A stretch of 64,000 bases of DNA from Caballeronia sp. SBC1. Its GTDB lineage: Bacteria > Pseudomonadota > Gammaproteobacteria > Burkholderiales > Burkholderiaceae. A model generated the notes under the pieces. It did not search any database. It saw nothing but the letters and a program-made list of their open reading frames with translations, and had not been told where the DNA came from. The DNA lies in contig NZ_CP049157.1 of assembly GCF_011493005.1 (NCBI RefSeq), positions 558,001 through 622,000 of the forward strand, read 5' to 3'. Below are positions 52,858 through 61,989 of this stretch, piece by piece. Every line of letters begins with the position of its first letter. Positions within the stretch are counted from its first letter, which is position 1. The position numbers and the translations under genes were made by a program.

Positions 52858-53241
52858 CCGCCGCTGACATGCAACGTTACGTTGCGAAGATTGAGGGGTC
52901 TGGCAATCGGTCCTGGATTGAGGAACAAGGTTCGCCTCCAGAGTCTGGAGTTACGTTCGTTCGTCGGATCCGGCACCTGTTCTTCTCCGTTACGTGAAGG
53001 CTGATTTGACGGGAAGTGTGGAGATCGATTCAACGATGTGTCCCGCGTCGCCGAGTGTCCGTTCGTGTGGCCGCTCCCGGTCCGACGTCGAACCGGCGGA
53101 GTGAGTCGCCATTAGCGAACTAGACACTCGACCGTCCGGTTAGCCGTCCAGTCGAACGCTGCTTCATGGCCGTTTTTGCCTATTGGGCTTGTGAATCGCC
53201 GACTGGCACCCTGCGGTCTTTTCGCGGCATGACTCGTAACC
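52858..53241. other. gene-poor flank of the IS21 element
   Basis: No gene is supported. Short frames without domains occur, and several GTCCG-type repeats are scattered through it. It may be remnant DNA left by the insertion. Confidence 0.45.
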
Positions 53242-55446
53242 CTAACGCGCTGTGGCCGCCACATCGGCCCGCGCCTTATGCAATTTTTTGTAACTGTCGA
53301 TCAAGCGGTGGTGCCTATCGAGACCCTCCAGTTTCATACTCGTTGGCGTTAAACCATAGAACCGCACGCTGCCGTCCACCGACCCCATTGCCGCGTCCAT
53401 CCGAGCGTCGCCAAACATGCGACGGAAGTTGACCGCGTAGTCGTCCAGTTCCAGGTCTTCATCGAGCAGCACCTCCAGCACCACATTCAAGGCCTGGTAA
53501 AACAATCCGCGTTCAACCGTGTTGTCGTTGTATTGCAGGAAGGCTCCCACCAGCTCTTGTGCCTCCTCAAGTTGCTTCAAAGCGAGATTAATCAACAGCT
53601 TCAACTCGAGAACAGTTAGCTGTCCCCATTCCGTATTCTCGTCAAACTCGACGCCGATCAAAGTGGCAATATCGGAGTGCTCATCCAGTTCATTGTTATC
53701 CAACCGCTCAAGCAATGCTGCCAGGCCGGCATCGTCCAGGCGATGCAAGTTCAAAATATCGGCGCGGAACAGCAGCGCCTTGTTGGTGTTATCCCAGATC
53801 AAATCCTCTACCGGGTAAACTTCCGAATACCCGGGCACCAAAATCCGGCAGGCCATGGCGCCCAGCTGGTCATACACCGCCATGTACACCTCTTTGTCCA
53901 TGTCTTCAAGAATGCCAAACAAGGTTGCGGCTTCCTCGGCATTGGAGTTTTCACCCTGGCCAGAAAAATCCCACTCAACAAACTCGAAATTCGCTTTAGC
54001 GCTGAAAAAGCGCCACGACACAATTCCGCTGGAATCGATGAAGTGCTCGACAAAGTTATTGGGCTCAGTCACGGCTTCACTGGCAAAGGTAGGCCGAGGT
54101 AATTCGTTCAGGCCCTCAAAACTGCGGCCCTGTAGCAATTCCGTCAGACTACGTTCCAGCGCCACCTCCAAGCTTGGATGCGCGCCGAACGAGGCAAACA
54201 CACCGCCTGTACGCGGGTTCATCAAGGTGACACACATCACTGGGTACACCCCTCCCAGCGACGCATCCTTTACCAGCACCGGAAAGCCCTGCTCTTCCAA
54301 CCCCTGAATCCCGGCCAGAATGCCTGGATATTTCGCCAGCACTTCGTGCGGCACATCAGGCAATGTGATTTCACCTTCCAGAATTTCGCGCTTTACCGCC
54401 CGTTCGAAAATTTCGGACAGACATTGCACCTGAGCTTCGGCCAGCGTATTACCGGCACTCATGCCATTGCTGACGAACAGGTTTTCGATCAGGTTGGACG
54501 GAAAATACACCATTTCGCCGTCCGACTGCCGCACAAAAGGCAGCGAACAGATACCGCGCTGCACATTGCCGGAATTGGTGTCGTACAAATGCGAGCCATG
54601 CAACTCGCCGTCGGGATTATAAATTTCGAGGCAGTACGCATCCAGAATTTCAGCCGGCAGCGCATCCTTACGGCCAGGCTTGAACCAGCGCTCGTTCGGG
54701 TAATGTACAAACGCCTCGTTAGCGATGTCTTCGCCCCAAAACGCGCCGGCGTAGAAATGGTTACAGTTCAGTCGCTCGATATACTCTCCCAACGCCGACG
54801 CCAACGCGCTTTCTTTGGTCGCTCCTTTACCATTGGTAAAACACATCGGCGAGTGCGCATCGCGGATATGCAGCGACCACACATTGGGAACAAGATTGCG
54901 CCACGAAGCGATTTCAATCTTGATGCCCAAGGCCGCCAAAATACCCGACATATTGGCGATGGTTTGCTCCAACGGCAGATCCTTGCCCGCAATATAAGTG
55001 CTGGCGTCAGAAGCCGGCTTCAACATCAGTAAGGACTGAGCGTCGGCATCCAGATTCTCTACCTCTTCGATGACAAACTCGGGGCCGGCTTGCACCACTT
55101 TTTTCACCGTACAGCGGTCGATAAAGCGCAAAATGCCACGGCGGTCTGCTTCCAGGATATCTGGCGGCAACTCAACCTGAATCTTGAAGATCTGTCGGTA
55201 CCGGTTTTCCGGGTCAACAATATTGTTCTGCGAAAGGCGGATATTTTCGGTCGGAATATTGCGATTTACGCAGTACAACTTCACAAAGTAAGCTGCGCAC
55301 AGGGCAGATGAGGCCAGAAAATAATCGAAAGGACCAGGCGCCGAGCCATCGCCCTTATAACGGATAGGCTGGTCGGCCACTACCGTGAAGTCGTCGAACT
55401 TCGCTTCAAGACGCAGCTTATCGAGAAAGTTGACTTTGATTTCCAT
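53242..55446 (-). CDS. ycaO: OsmC domain-YcaO domain fusion protein
   Basis: The 734-residue protein joins an OsmC-like domain (residues 1-140, with IRYKGDGSAPGPFDYFLASS and the first conserved Cys in ALCAAYFVKLYC) to a full YcaO protein. The YcaO part aligns along its length with E. coli YcaO: VPNVWSLHIRDAHSPMCFTN, GKGATKESALASALGEYIER, LFVSNGMSAGNTLAEAQVQC, SEIFERAVK, and GAHPSLEVALERSLTELLQG. Family members activate amide backbones using ATP; in E. coli YcaO is tied to RimO modification of ribosomal protein S12. E. coli YcaO lacks the OsmC part. Codon use is more AT-rich than the surroundings, which suggests transfer. Confidence 0.9.
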   Translation of the reverse strand: MEIKVNFLDKLRLEAKFDDFTVVADQPIRYKGDGSAPGPFDYFLASSALCAAYFVKLYCVNRNIPTENIRLSQNNIVDPENRYRQIFKIQVELPPDILEADRRGILRFIDRCTVKKVVQAGPEFVIEEVENLDADAQSLLMLKPASDASTYIAGKDLPLEQTIANMSGILAALGIKIEIASWRNLVPNVWSLHIRDAHSPMCFTNGKGATKESALASALGEYIERLNCNHFYAGAFWGEDIANEAFVHYPNERWFKPGRKDALPAEILDAYCLEIYNPDGELHGSHLYDTNSGNVQRGICSLPFVRQSDGEMVYFPSNLIENLFVSNGMSAGNTLAEAQVQCLSEIFERAVKREILEGEITLPDVPHEVLAKYPGILAGIQGLEEQGFPVLVKDASLGGVYPVMCVTLMNPRTGGVFASFGAHPSLEVALERSLTELLQGRSFEGLNELPRPTFASEAVTEPNNFVEHFIDSSGIVSWRFFSAKANFEFVEWDFSGQGENSNAEEAATLFGILEDMDKEVYMAVYDQLGAMACRILVPGYSEVYPVEDLIWDNTNKALLFRADILNLHRLDDAGLAALLERLDNNELDEHSDIATLIGVEFDENTEWGQLTVLELKLLINLALKQLEEAQELVGAFLQYNDNTVERGLFYQALNVVLEVLLDEDLELDDYAVNFRRMFGDARMDAAMGSVDGSVRFYGLTPTSMKLEGLDRHHRLIDSYKKLHKARADVAATAR

Positions 55447-55757
55447 GGGTAATCCTAAAAATAGCGCTCAAATTGTTGTAGCCGCTATTATCTGTCGCCA
55501 AGTGCAATTGCACCATACTGAAACGCCACAGGTTCCTCCCGCATTCTCCAGAATGCGAGAACTATCAAGCGACAATTCAACGAATTAAAACCTGTAAAAA
55601 ACAGGGCTCTAATAGTCAATCAACTAGCAAATAATGTTTTTCGACGAAAATTCTACTCTCATTCGATTGTCAATCCAGTGACTGCACCCTTGCATGCTTG
55701 CCAGCGGGCGGCAAACCGCCAGCCTGTTCCAGGGCTGGCGTTACTCATCCCCTTGCG
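55447..55757. other. AT-rich intergenic between ycaO and rhlE
   Basis: No gene is supported. A short hairpin (GCATTCT at 55541-55547 with AGAATGC at 55550-55556) lies upstream of ycaO on the minus strand. The segment should contain the ycaO promoter. Confidence 0.5.
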
Positions 55758-57212
55758 TCAGGGTTGGCGTTTGCCGCTGCCACCAGCGGGTTTGCCAGCC
55801 GACTTACGTGAACCCGCAGCGGCCTTGCTGGCGGGCTTGCTGCGTGGCTTTTGCACGCTGAATGGGTTAGCGCTGGAGAAGCTTGCGCCTTCACCCGTGG
55901 CCACAGCGCGCTGCGCCGCAGGCTTGCTTTTGTTTTCGCCACTTTGCGGGCGCGGCTTTTTACTGAGCACCGGCATGGCGCCCGACGCAGCTTGCGGCAC
56001 TTTGGGCTTCTTAGGCTTCTTAGGCTTTTTGGGTTTCTTGATGATCTGGCCCGTCGCGCTGGTTTGCGGCACGCGGTGTTCGGCTTCAAAACCCGGCTCT
56101 TCTTCGCGGGGCAGCGTTTGCCGGATCAGCGCTTCAATCGCGGCCAGTTGCGGCGCTTCATCGGCACACACAAGGGAAACTGCCACGCCGCTGGCGCCCG
56201 CGCGGCCGGTACGGCCAATACGGTGCACATAGTCTTGCGCCACGATCGGCAGATCAACGTTGATCACCAACGGCAGGTCGTCGATATCCAGCCCGCGCGC
56301 AGCTACATCGGTGGCTACCAGCATGTGTACTTCGCCCGTCTTGAAGCGCTCCAGCGCACGCATGCGCGCGGGTTGCGGTTTGTCGCCGTGGATGGTGTCG
56401 ACCGCATAGCCCGCTTCATCCAGCATGGCCGCCAGGTACTCCACGCCAATGCGGGTTTTGACGAACACCAGTGCGTGCTGCCAGTTGTTCTCAGCCACAA
56501 GGTGCATGAAGAGGTCAGGCTTGTTCTTTTTATCCACCGGCACCACCCACTGCTTGATCCTGCTGACCGTGGAATTGGGCGGGCTGACGCTGATATTGAC
56601 GGGGCCGCGCAGAATGCCCTCCGCCATGGCGCGGATATCATCGGTAAATGTGGCAGAGAACAGCAGGGTCTGGCGCTGAGCGGGCAAGGCAGCAAAGACG
56701 GCGTTGAGTTCGCGCGCAAAGCCCAGATCCAGCATGCGGTCGGCTTCATCCAGCACCAGCGTTTGTATTTGATCAAACTGCACTGCGTTCTGGCGATGGA
56801 GATCCAGCAAACGGCCCGGCGTGGCAACGAGCACATCCACGCCTTTGCGCAACTTCATCATCTGCGGGTTGATACTCACACCGCCGTAGGCGGCCAGAAA
56901 TCGTAAGTCGAGGCCTTTGCCGTAATCGACAAAGCTTTGCAGCACTTGTTCGGCCAGTTCACGCGTGGGCACCAGCACCAGAACACGCGCGCGGTTGCTG
57001 GACACCGCCGGGCCGTGTTGCACCAGCCGTTGCAACAGTGGCAGCGCAAAGCCCGCCGTTTTGCCGGTGCCGGTCTGTGCCGCAGCCATGACGTCGCGGC
57101 CACTGAGCACAGCAGGAATCGCCTTGGCCTGCACCGGCGTGGGTGTCTGGTAATTGAGGTCCTGCACATTACGGAGCAAGGGATCGATCAGGCCAAGCGA
57201 GGCAAAAGACAC
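55758..57212 (-). CDS. rhlE: DEAD-box RNA helicase, RhlE subfamily
   Basis: The 484-residue helicase has the Q motif in MSFASLGLIDPLL and TPTPVQAKAIP, motif I AAAQTGTGKTAGF, motif II VLDEADRMLD, motif III LFSATFTDD, ARGLDIDDLP and the final HRIGRTGRAG. The tail is basic with low complexity, including a KKPKKPKKPKKPK run coded by near-identical short DNA repeats. It unwinds RNA in ribosome assembly or decay. It is oriented with the OsmC-YcaO gene and shares its compositional shift. Confidence 0.93.
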   Translation of the reverse strand: MSFASLGLIDPLLRNVQDLNYQTPTPVQAKAIPAVLSGRDVMAAAQTGTGKTAGFALPLLQRLVQHGPAVSSNRARVLVLVPTRELAEQVLQSFVDYGKGLDLRFLAAYGGVSINPQMMKLRKGVDVLVATPGRLLDLHRQNAVQFDQIQTLVLDEADRMLDLGFARELNAVFAALPAQRQTLLFSATFTDDIRAMAEGILRGPVNISVSPPNSTVSRIKQWVVPVDKKNKPDLFMHLVAENNWQHALVFVKTRIGVEYLAAMLDEAGYAVDTIHGDKPQPARMRALERFKTGEVHMLVATDVAARGLDIDDLPLVINVDLPIVAQDYVHRIGRTGRAGASGVAVSLVCADEAPQLAAIEALIRQTLPREEEPGFEAEHRVPQTSATGQIIKKPKKPKKPKKPKVPQAASGAMPVLSKKPRPQSGENKSKPAAQRAVATGEGASFSSANPFSVQKPRSKPASKAAAGSRKSAGKPAGGSGKRQP

Positions 57213-57569
57213 GAGCGTATTCCGGCTAAAACCGCAATTCTAGCGGTTGCCGCGCAGATCGATGGTCAAAAGATCGACGGTGATCGCCACTGAAAACCTA
57301 GCGGTGCCGGGCGCCGCACGGGCAAGCTGTACTAAGAGGCACCGATTCGCTGGATTTCGGTCGAAATCCAGCGTAGGACGAACGAGTCCTCTCGACCCGA
57401 AACGGTCCCTCAGCGCAACGTTGTGAACGGCGGTTCGTTGGCGTAGTGCGGACAGCCACCGACATCAACTAACCTTCACTCTCCTAACTCGGTTCCTTAA
57501 GAGCGCCATACCTCGCGCATGAGACATGGCAGATACTGCGTGCCCATCTCACGGACGCAGATACGGCCA
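57213..57569. other. intergenic with perfect 11-bp hairpin
   Basis: No gene is supported. CGCTGGATTTC (57348-57358) and GAAATCCAGCG (57363-57373) form a perfect stem with loop GGTC. It could be a terminator remnant, an RNA structure or a repeat unit. Confidence 0.5.
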
Positions 57570-58283
57570 TCAATTCCCGAACAGGTTGTGTTGAATCTGA
57601 CGCAGGTGCCCGGTCAAAACCTGACCAGCCTCTTCAGCATCTCGATCACGTAGCGCTTCGACAATCGCCCTATGCTGTGCCTCGTATTCCTTGCGCCGCT
57701 CTGGCGTGAGCGAGTGACGCTTGAGTCGGCCCCATTCGCCCTGTTCACGAATACGATTGGTCAATTCAAGCACCTTGAGGAAGAACGAGTTGTGAGTTGC
57801 CAGTGCAAACGTGCGATGCAACTCGCCATCCCAGTGCTCAAATTCTTCGACGGTTTGCGCCGCCTCTGAGCGGTCGATGCATTCCATCATCCGCGTGAAG
57901 TCGGACGACGTGGCGTTGCGCGCAATCAGCTTTGGCATCAACGGTTCGATAAGGAGTCGCGCTTCCATCAGTTCGGCCGGGCTGGTCTGCGTCTCGGATA
58001 TCTCGTCAACGACGATTTCCGGCGCCGGCAACGCCTTGGCCGCGCCGGGAAGCACAAAAGTCCCACTACCGACGCTTTGAGTAATCAGGCCACGGTCCTT
58101 CAGATCCTGCAAAACGCGCCTGACAGCGCCGCGCGAAGCACCGAACTGCTCGCTCAATTGCCGTTCAGCCGGAAGCTTGATTCCATCGCGCATGCGACCT
58201 GACGCAATCTCATCATGTAGATACGCGGCCAACGCTTTCGCGCCGGCGGCCCGCACAGGGCTCTTCGCCTCGACATCGCTCAT
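57570..58283 (-). CDS. GntR/FadR-type regulator of the hydrolase operon
   Basis: From ATG 58283, with GGGGAG upstream, the protein has 237 residues. The winged helix has LPAERQLSEQFGASRGAVRR and VLQDLKDRGLITQSVGSGTF. The FCD domain has MEARLLIEPLMPKLIARNAT and the His-containing EHWDGELHRTFALATHNSFF. It is divergent from the FAH-alpha/beta hydrolase-amidohydrolase operon, with paired ACCAATTGG motifs between them. It probably represses the operon until a pathway metabolite binds. Confidence 0.92.
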   Translation of the reverse strand: MSDVEAKSPVRAAGAKALAAYLHDEIASGRMRDGIKLPAERQLSEQFGASRGAVRRVLQDLKDRGLITQSVGSGTFVLPGAAKALPAPEIVVDEISETQTSPAELMEARLLIEPLMPKLIARNATSSDFTRMMECIDRSEAAQTVEEFEHWDGELHRTFALATHNSFFLKVLELTNRIREQGEWGRLKRHSLTPERRKEYEAQHRAIVEALRDRDAEEAGQVLTGHLRQIQHNLFGN

Positions 58284-58327
58284 CTCATGCTCCCCGGTTT
58301 TCATTGAGCTAATCATATCACGATAAG

Positions 58328-58339
58328 TACCAATTGGTA
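58328..58339. promoter_or_regulatory. putative GntR operator TACCAATTGGTA
   Basis: This perfect 12-base palindrome lies 45 bases before the divergent gntR start. The core ACCAATTGG recurs at 58403-58411, just before the ribosome site AAGGAG of the FAH gene. Two copies flanking the divergent promoters suit autoregulation plus operon control. Confidence 0.6.
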
Positions 58340-58431
58340 ACGATATTGGTTAACCCTCACTTGCAATATGCCCAATATGGTTCTACAGTTTCATCCATGC
58401 AAACCAATTGGACTTTTTAAGGAGCCATTTT

Positions 58432-59313
58432 ATGAAACTTGCAAACCTCCGCGTGGACGACGTAGCGCTTATTGCTGTCGTGGATACTGATGCGTCGGTG
58501 TTCTGGCCGGTAGAGGCGCTGGTACCGGAATTCACTGGAGACATGGTCCAATTGGTCCGGTGCTTCAGCCAAATCAAAGGCGACCTGCGCCCACGGGGCG
58601 GGGGACGCCCTCTGAGCGAAGCAACCGTGTTGGCACCTATCGACCAGCCCCGTCGTAACATTTTCTGCGTGGGCAAGAACTACCACGAACACGCAGCCGA
58701 ATTCCAGAAATCGGGCTTTGACAGCAGCGCCAAGGACGGCGAGCACGCCCCGGAAGCACCGGTCATCTTCACGAAGCCGGCCAGCACGGTTATCGGTCCG
58801 GGCGTGAAGATTCCGCCCCACGTTGACGTCACCAGTCAATTGGACTACGAAGCCGAACTCGGCGTGGTGATCGGTAAGGCAGGCCGCGGCATCAAAAAGG
58901 CTGACGCCATGGACTACGTGTTCGGCTACACGGTGATCAACGACTTCACCGCGCGTGACCTGCAGAAGCTCCACCGGCAATGGTTTATTGGCAAATCGCT
59001 GGACGGCTTTTGCCCGATGGGTCCATATCTGGTGACTGCAGACGAAGTCGACGGACAGAACATCGACGTGAAGTGCTGGGTCAATGGTGAACTGCGCCAG
59101 AACTCGAACACGAAACAACTGATTTTCGACATCCCGACGCTCATCGAGACGCTGTCGGCTGGCATCGAACTGCAACCCGGCGATGTGATTGCGACGGGCA
59201 CCCCAGCGGGCGTCGGTATTGGCTTCAATCCGCCGAAATTCCTGCAGAAGGGCGACGTGATTCGCATTGAAATCGAGAACGTTGGCGTGCTGGAAAATGA
59301 GGTGGGCGAATGA
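58432..59313 (+). CDS. fumarylacetoacetate hydrolase family protein
   Basis: From ATG 58432, behind AAGGAG, the protein has 293 residues. The metal site is in SQLDYEAELGVVIGKAG (Glu-x-Glu) and VFGYTVINDFTARDLQKLH (Asp), with the substrate loop in GKNYHEHAAEFQKSG and the C-terminal VIATGTPAGVGIG. Family members hydrolyse or decarboxylate beta-diketo acids from aromatic catabolism. It overlaps the next gene by four bases and opens the GntR-regulated operon. Confidence 0.93.
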   Translation: MKLANLRVDDVALIAVVDTDASVFWPVEALVPEFTGDMVQLVRCFSQIKGDLRPRGGGRPLSEATVLAPIDQPRRNIFCVGKNYHEHAAEFQKSGFDSSAKDGEHAPEAPVIFTKPASTVIGPGVKIPPHVDVTSQLDYEAELGVVIGKAGRGIKKADAMDYVFGYTVINDFTARDLQKLHRQWFIGKSLDGFCPMGPYLVTADEVDGQNIDVKCWVNGELRQNSNTKQLIFDIPTLIETLSAGIELQPGDVIATGTPAGVGIGFNPPKFLQKGDVIRIEIENVGVLENEVGE

Positions 59314-60095
59314 CGACAACCCTGGTCAAGAACATCGCGGTGGAAGTCGATGGCGACGGACAGGCAGTGGTCTGTATTCACGGTCTTGGCGGTTCGTCGA
59401 ACAACTGGACGCCGGTTCTGTCAGCGTTCGAAGGTATGAAAGTCGTCCGTCCCGACTTGCCCGGGAGTGCCCGTTCGGCGTTGCCGTCCCAGCCGCTGTC
59501 CATCGACTTGTATGTCGAGACGTTGGCTGCTGTGCTGCGCGAATTGGACATCTCGAAAGCGCACATGGTTGCGCACTCGATGGGCACGATCATCGCGCAG
59601 CATCTGGCAATCAAGCATCCCGAACTCGTCAAGAGCCTTGCTCTGTTCGGGCCGCTGCTGGCGCCTCCGGAGCAAGGTCGTCCAGGCATTCAGGCGCGTG
59701 CAGCCCTTTCCCGCGAGAAGGGCGTCGCGGGCGTGCAGGAGATCGCTGATGCCATAGTCAAGGGCGCGACGAGCGCTGAAACGAAGGCACAGCGCCCAGT
59801 CGCCATCGCTCTCGTGCGAGAAAGCGTGATGCGTCAGTCGCCGGAAGGCTATGCACAAAGCTGCGAAGCACTCGCTGGGGCCCAAGCGACTGAAGTCGAG
59901 AAGATTGGCGTTCCAACGCTTCTCGTCACGGGCGATGAAGACGGCGTTGGGCAGCCCGCAGCGGTGAAGGCGATGGGCGAGCGCATCGCCGGAAGCAACG
60001 TGATGGTCCTCTCTGGCTGCGGCCACTGGACCACCTTCGAGAAGCCTGTCGAATGCGCCGAAGCGCTCAAGGCTTTTTACAAGTCAACGCAGTAA
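59310..60095 (+). CDS. alpha/beta hydrolase (enol-lactonase-like)
   Basis: The 261-residue protein has the hydrolase triad: nucleophile Ser in MVAHSMGTIIAQHLA, Asp in LVTGDEDGVGQP and His in SGCGHWTTFEKP. The oxyanion region is VVCIHGLGGSSNNW. It resembles 3-oxoadipate enol-lactonase and other C-C or ester hydrolases of ring degradation. Translation is coupled to the FAH gene through ATGA. The substrate is unknown. Confidence 0.9.
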   Translation: MTTTLVKNIAVEVDGDGQAVVCIHGLGGSSNNWTPVLSAFEGMKVVRPDLPGSARSALPSQPLSIDLYVETLAAVLRELDISKAHMVAHSMGTIIAQHLAIKHPELVKSLALFGPLLAPPEQGRPGIQARAALSREKGVAGVQEIADAIVKGATSAETKAQRPVAIALVRESVMRQSPEGYAQSCEALAGAQATEVEKIGVPTLLVTGDEDGVGQPAAVKAMGERIAGSNVMVLSGCGHWTTFEKPVECAEALKAFYKSTQ

Positions 60096-60118
60096 GTCCC
60101 CCACCTATCGGAGGAGAC

Positions 60119-61462
60119 ATGAACAGAACCGTATTCACCAACGTCAATATTTTCGACGGCACCGGCGCTGACCCGTATATCGGCGAAATCCTGGTTGAGG
60201 ATAATCGCATCACCCGTGTGTCGAAGAATGGCGATCGCGTGAACGCCGAAGACGCGCGCACTATCGACGGGCGCGGCCGATTCATCATGCCGGGCATGAC
60301 CGAGGCCCATACGCACTTTTCGTGGAACGACCAGCCCTCGCTCTCGGCAATTCAGTTCATGCCGCCTGAAGAGCACATTCTCTGGTGTGTGCGTGTGGCC
60401 AAGCGCTATCTGGAAATGGGCTTTACGTCCGCGCTGGGTGCGGCCGCTGCGAAGGCGCGTCTTGATGTCGTGCTGCGCAACGCGATCAACGCGGGCGAGT
60501 TTCCTGGGCCACGTTATCTGGCGGGCAGTCAGGAAATCACAACGCTTGGTGGTCTCGGCGACAACACGCTTCCCCATCTGCCGTTCAGGGAATTGAACTT
60601 CGGTGAGGTGGTGAGCGGACCGGAAGAAGTGCGTCGTGCGGCGCGCATGTTCATCAAATACGGCGTCGACCATCTGAAAATCAACCTGTCGGGCGAATAC
60701 ATCGCAGGCATCCCGGCAGAGGCCTCTCCGTTCTCGGAAGAAGAAATTGCCATGCTGGCTTCAGAAGCGAAACGTGCCGGCAAGCGCGTCGCCGCTCATG
60801 CCCGATCGAGCGAGTCGGTCAAGCAGTGTGTACGCCACGGTCTGGAACTGGTATTCCACGCGAGCTTCGCGGACGAGGAAGCGCTCGACATGCTCGAAGC
60901 GAACAAGGACAAGCACTTCGTCGCGCCCGGTATCGGCTGGCTTGTCAGCACGCTCTATCACGCTGAGAAGTGGGGCATCACAGAAGAAGTTGCAACGAAG
61001 ATGGGCTACGCCCGTGAGCTCGAAGTAGCGTCCGACACGCTGACAAAGATGCACAAGCGCGGCATCCGGATTTTACCGGGCGGCGACTACGGCTTTGCGT
61101 GGATGCCACATGGTACGAACTCCCGCGACCTTGAGCACTTTGTGAAATACATCGGCATGACCCCGAAAGAAGCATTGATGTCAGCAACCGCTCTTGGCGG
61201 CGAACTGATGATGCAGCCGGATAGCATCGGAAAACTGGCGGAGGGATATTACGCGGATATCGTCCTGGTCGACGGCAACCCGCTGGACGATCTCAAGGTG
61301 TTGCAGGATCCGGCAAAGATTTCCCTTGTCATGAAGGACGGCGAGATTATCAAGAGTTGCTATGACGTGAAAGTCCCAGAGGGTCCCATTCACGTCACCG
61401 GGGGCAATGAGCCGATGAGGGATGAAGGTGTCAAGAAGGCCATGCACGCGGAAGCCCACTAA
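60119..61462 (+). CDS. amidohydrolase family protein (prolidase/imidazolonepropionase-like)
   Basis: From ATG 60119, with GGAGGAG upstream, the protein has 447 residues. Metal ligands are the His pair in MTEAHTHFSW, His in KRVAAHARSS, His in ELVFHASFADEE and Asp in ILPGGDYGFAW, and DHLKINLSGEYIAG supplies a likely bridging Lys. Residues 1-60 and the C-terminus form the composite beta-sandwich. It cuts C-N bonds in amides, cyclic imides or dipeptides. Being third in the operon, it may open an N-containing ring before the hydrolase and FAH act. Confidence 0.92.
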   Translation: MNRTVFTNVNIFDGTGADPYIGEILVEDNRITRVSKNGDRVNAEDARTIDGRGRFIMPGMTEAHTHFSWNDQPSLSAIQFMPPEEHILWCVRVAKRYLEMGFTSALGAAAAKARLDVVLRNAINAGEFPGPRYLAGSQEITTLGGLGDNTLPHLPFRELNFGEVVSGPEEVRRAARMFIKYGVDHLKINLSGEYIAGIPAEASPFSEEEIAMLASEAKRAGKRVAAHARSSESVKQCVRHGLELVFHASFADEEALDMLEANKDKHFVAPGIGWLVSTLYHAEKWGITEEVATKMGYARELEVASDTLTKMHKRGIRILPGGDYGFAWMPHGTNSRDLEHFVKYIGMTPKEALMSATALGGELMMQPDSIGKLAEGYYADIVLVDGNPLDDLKVLQDPAKISLVMKDGEIIKSCYDVKVPEGPIHVTGGNEPMRDEGVKKAMHAEAH

Positions 61463-61468
61463 AGTCTT

Positions 61469-61494
61469 GCCGGGACACTTACTGTCGTCCCGGC
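61469..61494 (+). terminator. hairpin after the hydrolase operon
   Basis: GCCGGGAC (61469-61476) pairs with GTCCCGGC (61487-61494) six bases after the amidohydrolase stop. No T run follows, so termination would be weak or Rho-assisted. Confidence 0.5.
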
Positions 61495-61989
61495 CGTTCC
61501 CTCAAAAAAGATAAAGCCAGCACGCCGCGCTCGTTCATTCGGGACAGGCGCATGGGAATGCGTTCGCTCTTGATTCTTGACAGTCGTCGTCCATCAACGG
61601 GCTGAGCGCAGTAGATCGATTGAAAAGGATATACGGCCAGCTCCGAACGCCTCTTGTTCGCTTGTGCGTCGCCACTCGCAATTTCGGGCCAACTGGCAGC
61701 TTCTGGCAGACTTCTGCCGGGCCCGAGCGGAAAGTCGTCGCATCACCGCGGTGACATCGCGTTCTGGATGAACTACAGCCATCATTCGCGACCTGAGTCT
61801 TGCCGCCATTCGGCAAAGCTAGCCATCGCTGGCCAAAACGCTCTTCTGATCCGCCACAATCCCGCCCGCGTGGCGCGAATCGCCTAAATATTGAATGGCC
61901 GATTCGTCCCCGACGATTCGACCGCCCGATATCTGCCGCCAAAGTGCGTCCAGGCGCGTGGAACGAATCCAGCGAGAGAGGGACGCGTC
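61495..61989. other. intergenic, no supportable gene
   Basis: A 135-codon minus-strand frame and others occur here, but their Arg/Ser/Cys-rich composition looks like non-coding GC-rich DNA. The promoter of the patatin-like gene should lie in the right part. Confidence 0.45.

Noticed and set aside
54178..55032. 284-codon plus-strand open frame
   Set aside because: It lies antisense to the OsmC-YcaO gene, which has strong homology along its whole length.
61535..61942. 135-codon minus-strand frame
   Set aside because: Its Arg/Ser/Cys-rich sequence looks like translated non-coding GC-rich DNA and no ribosome site precedes it.
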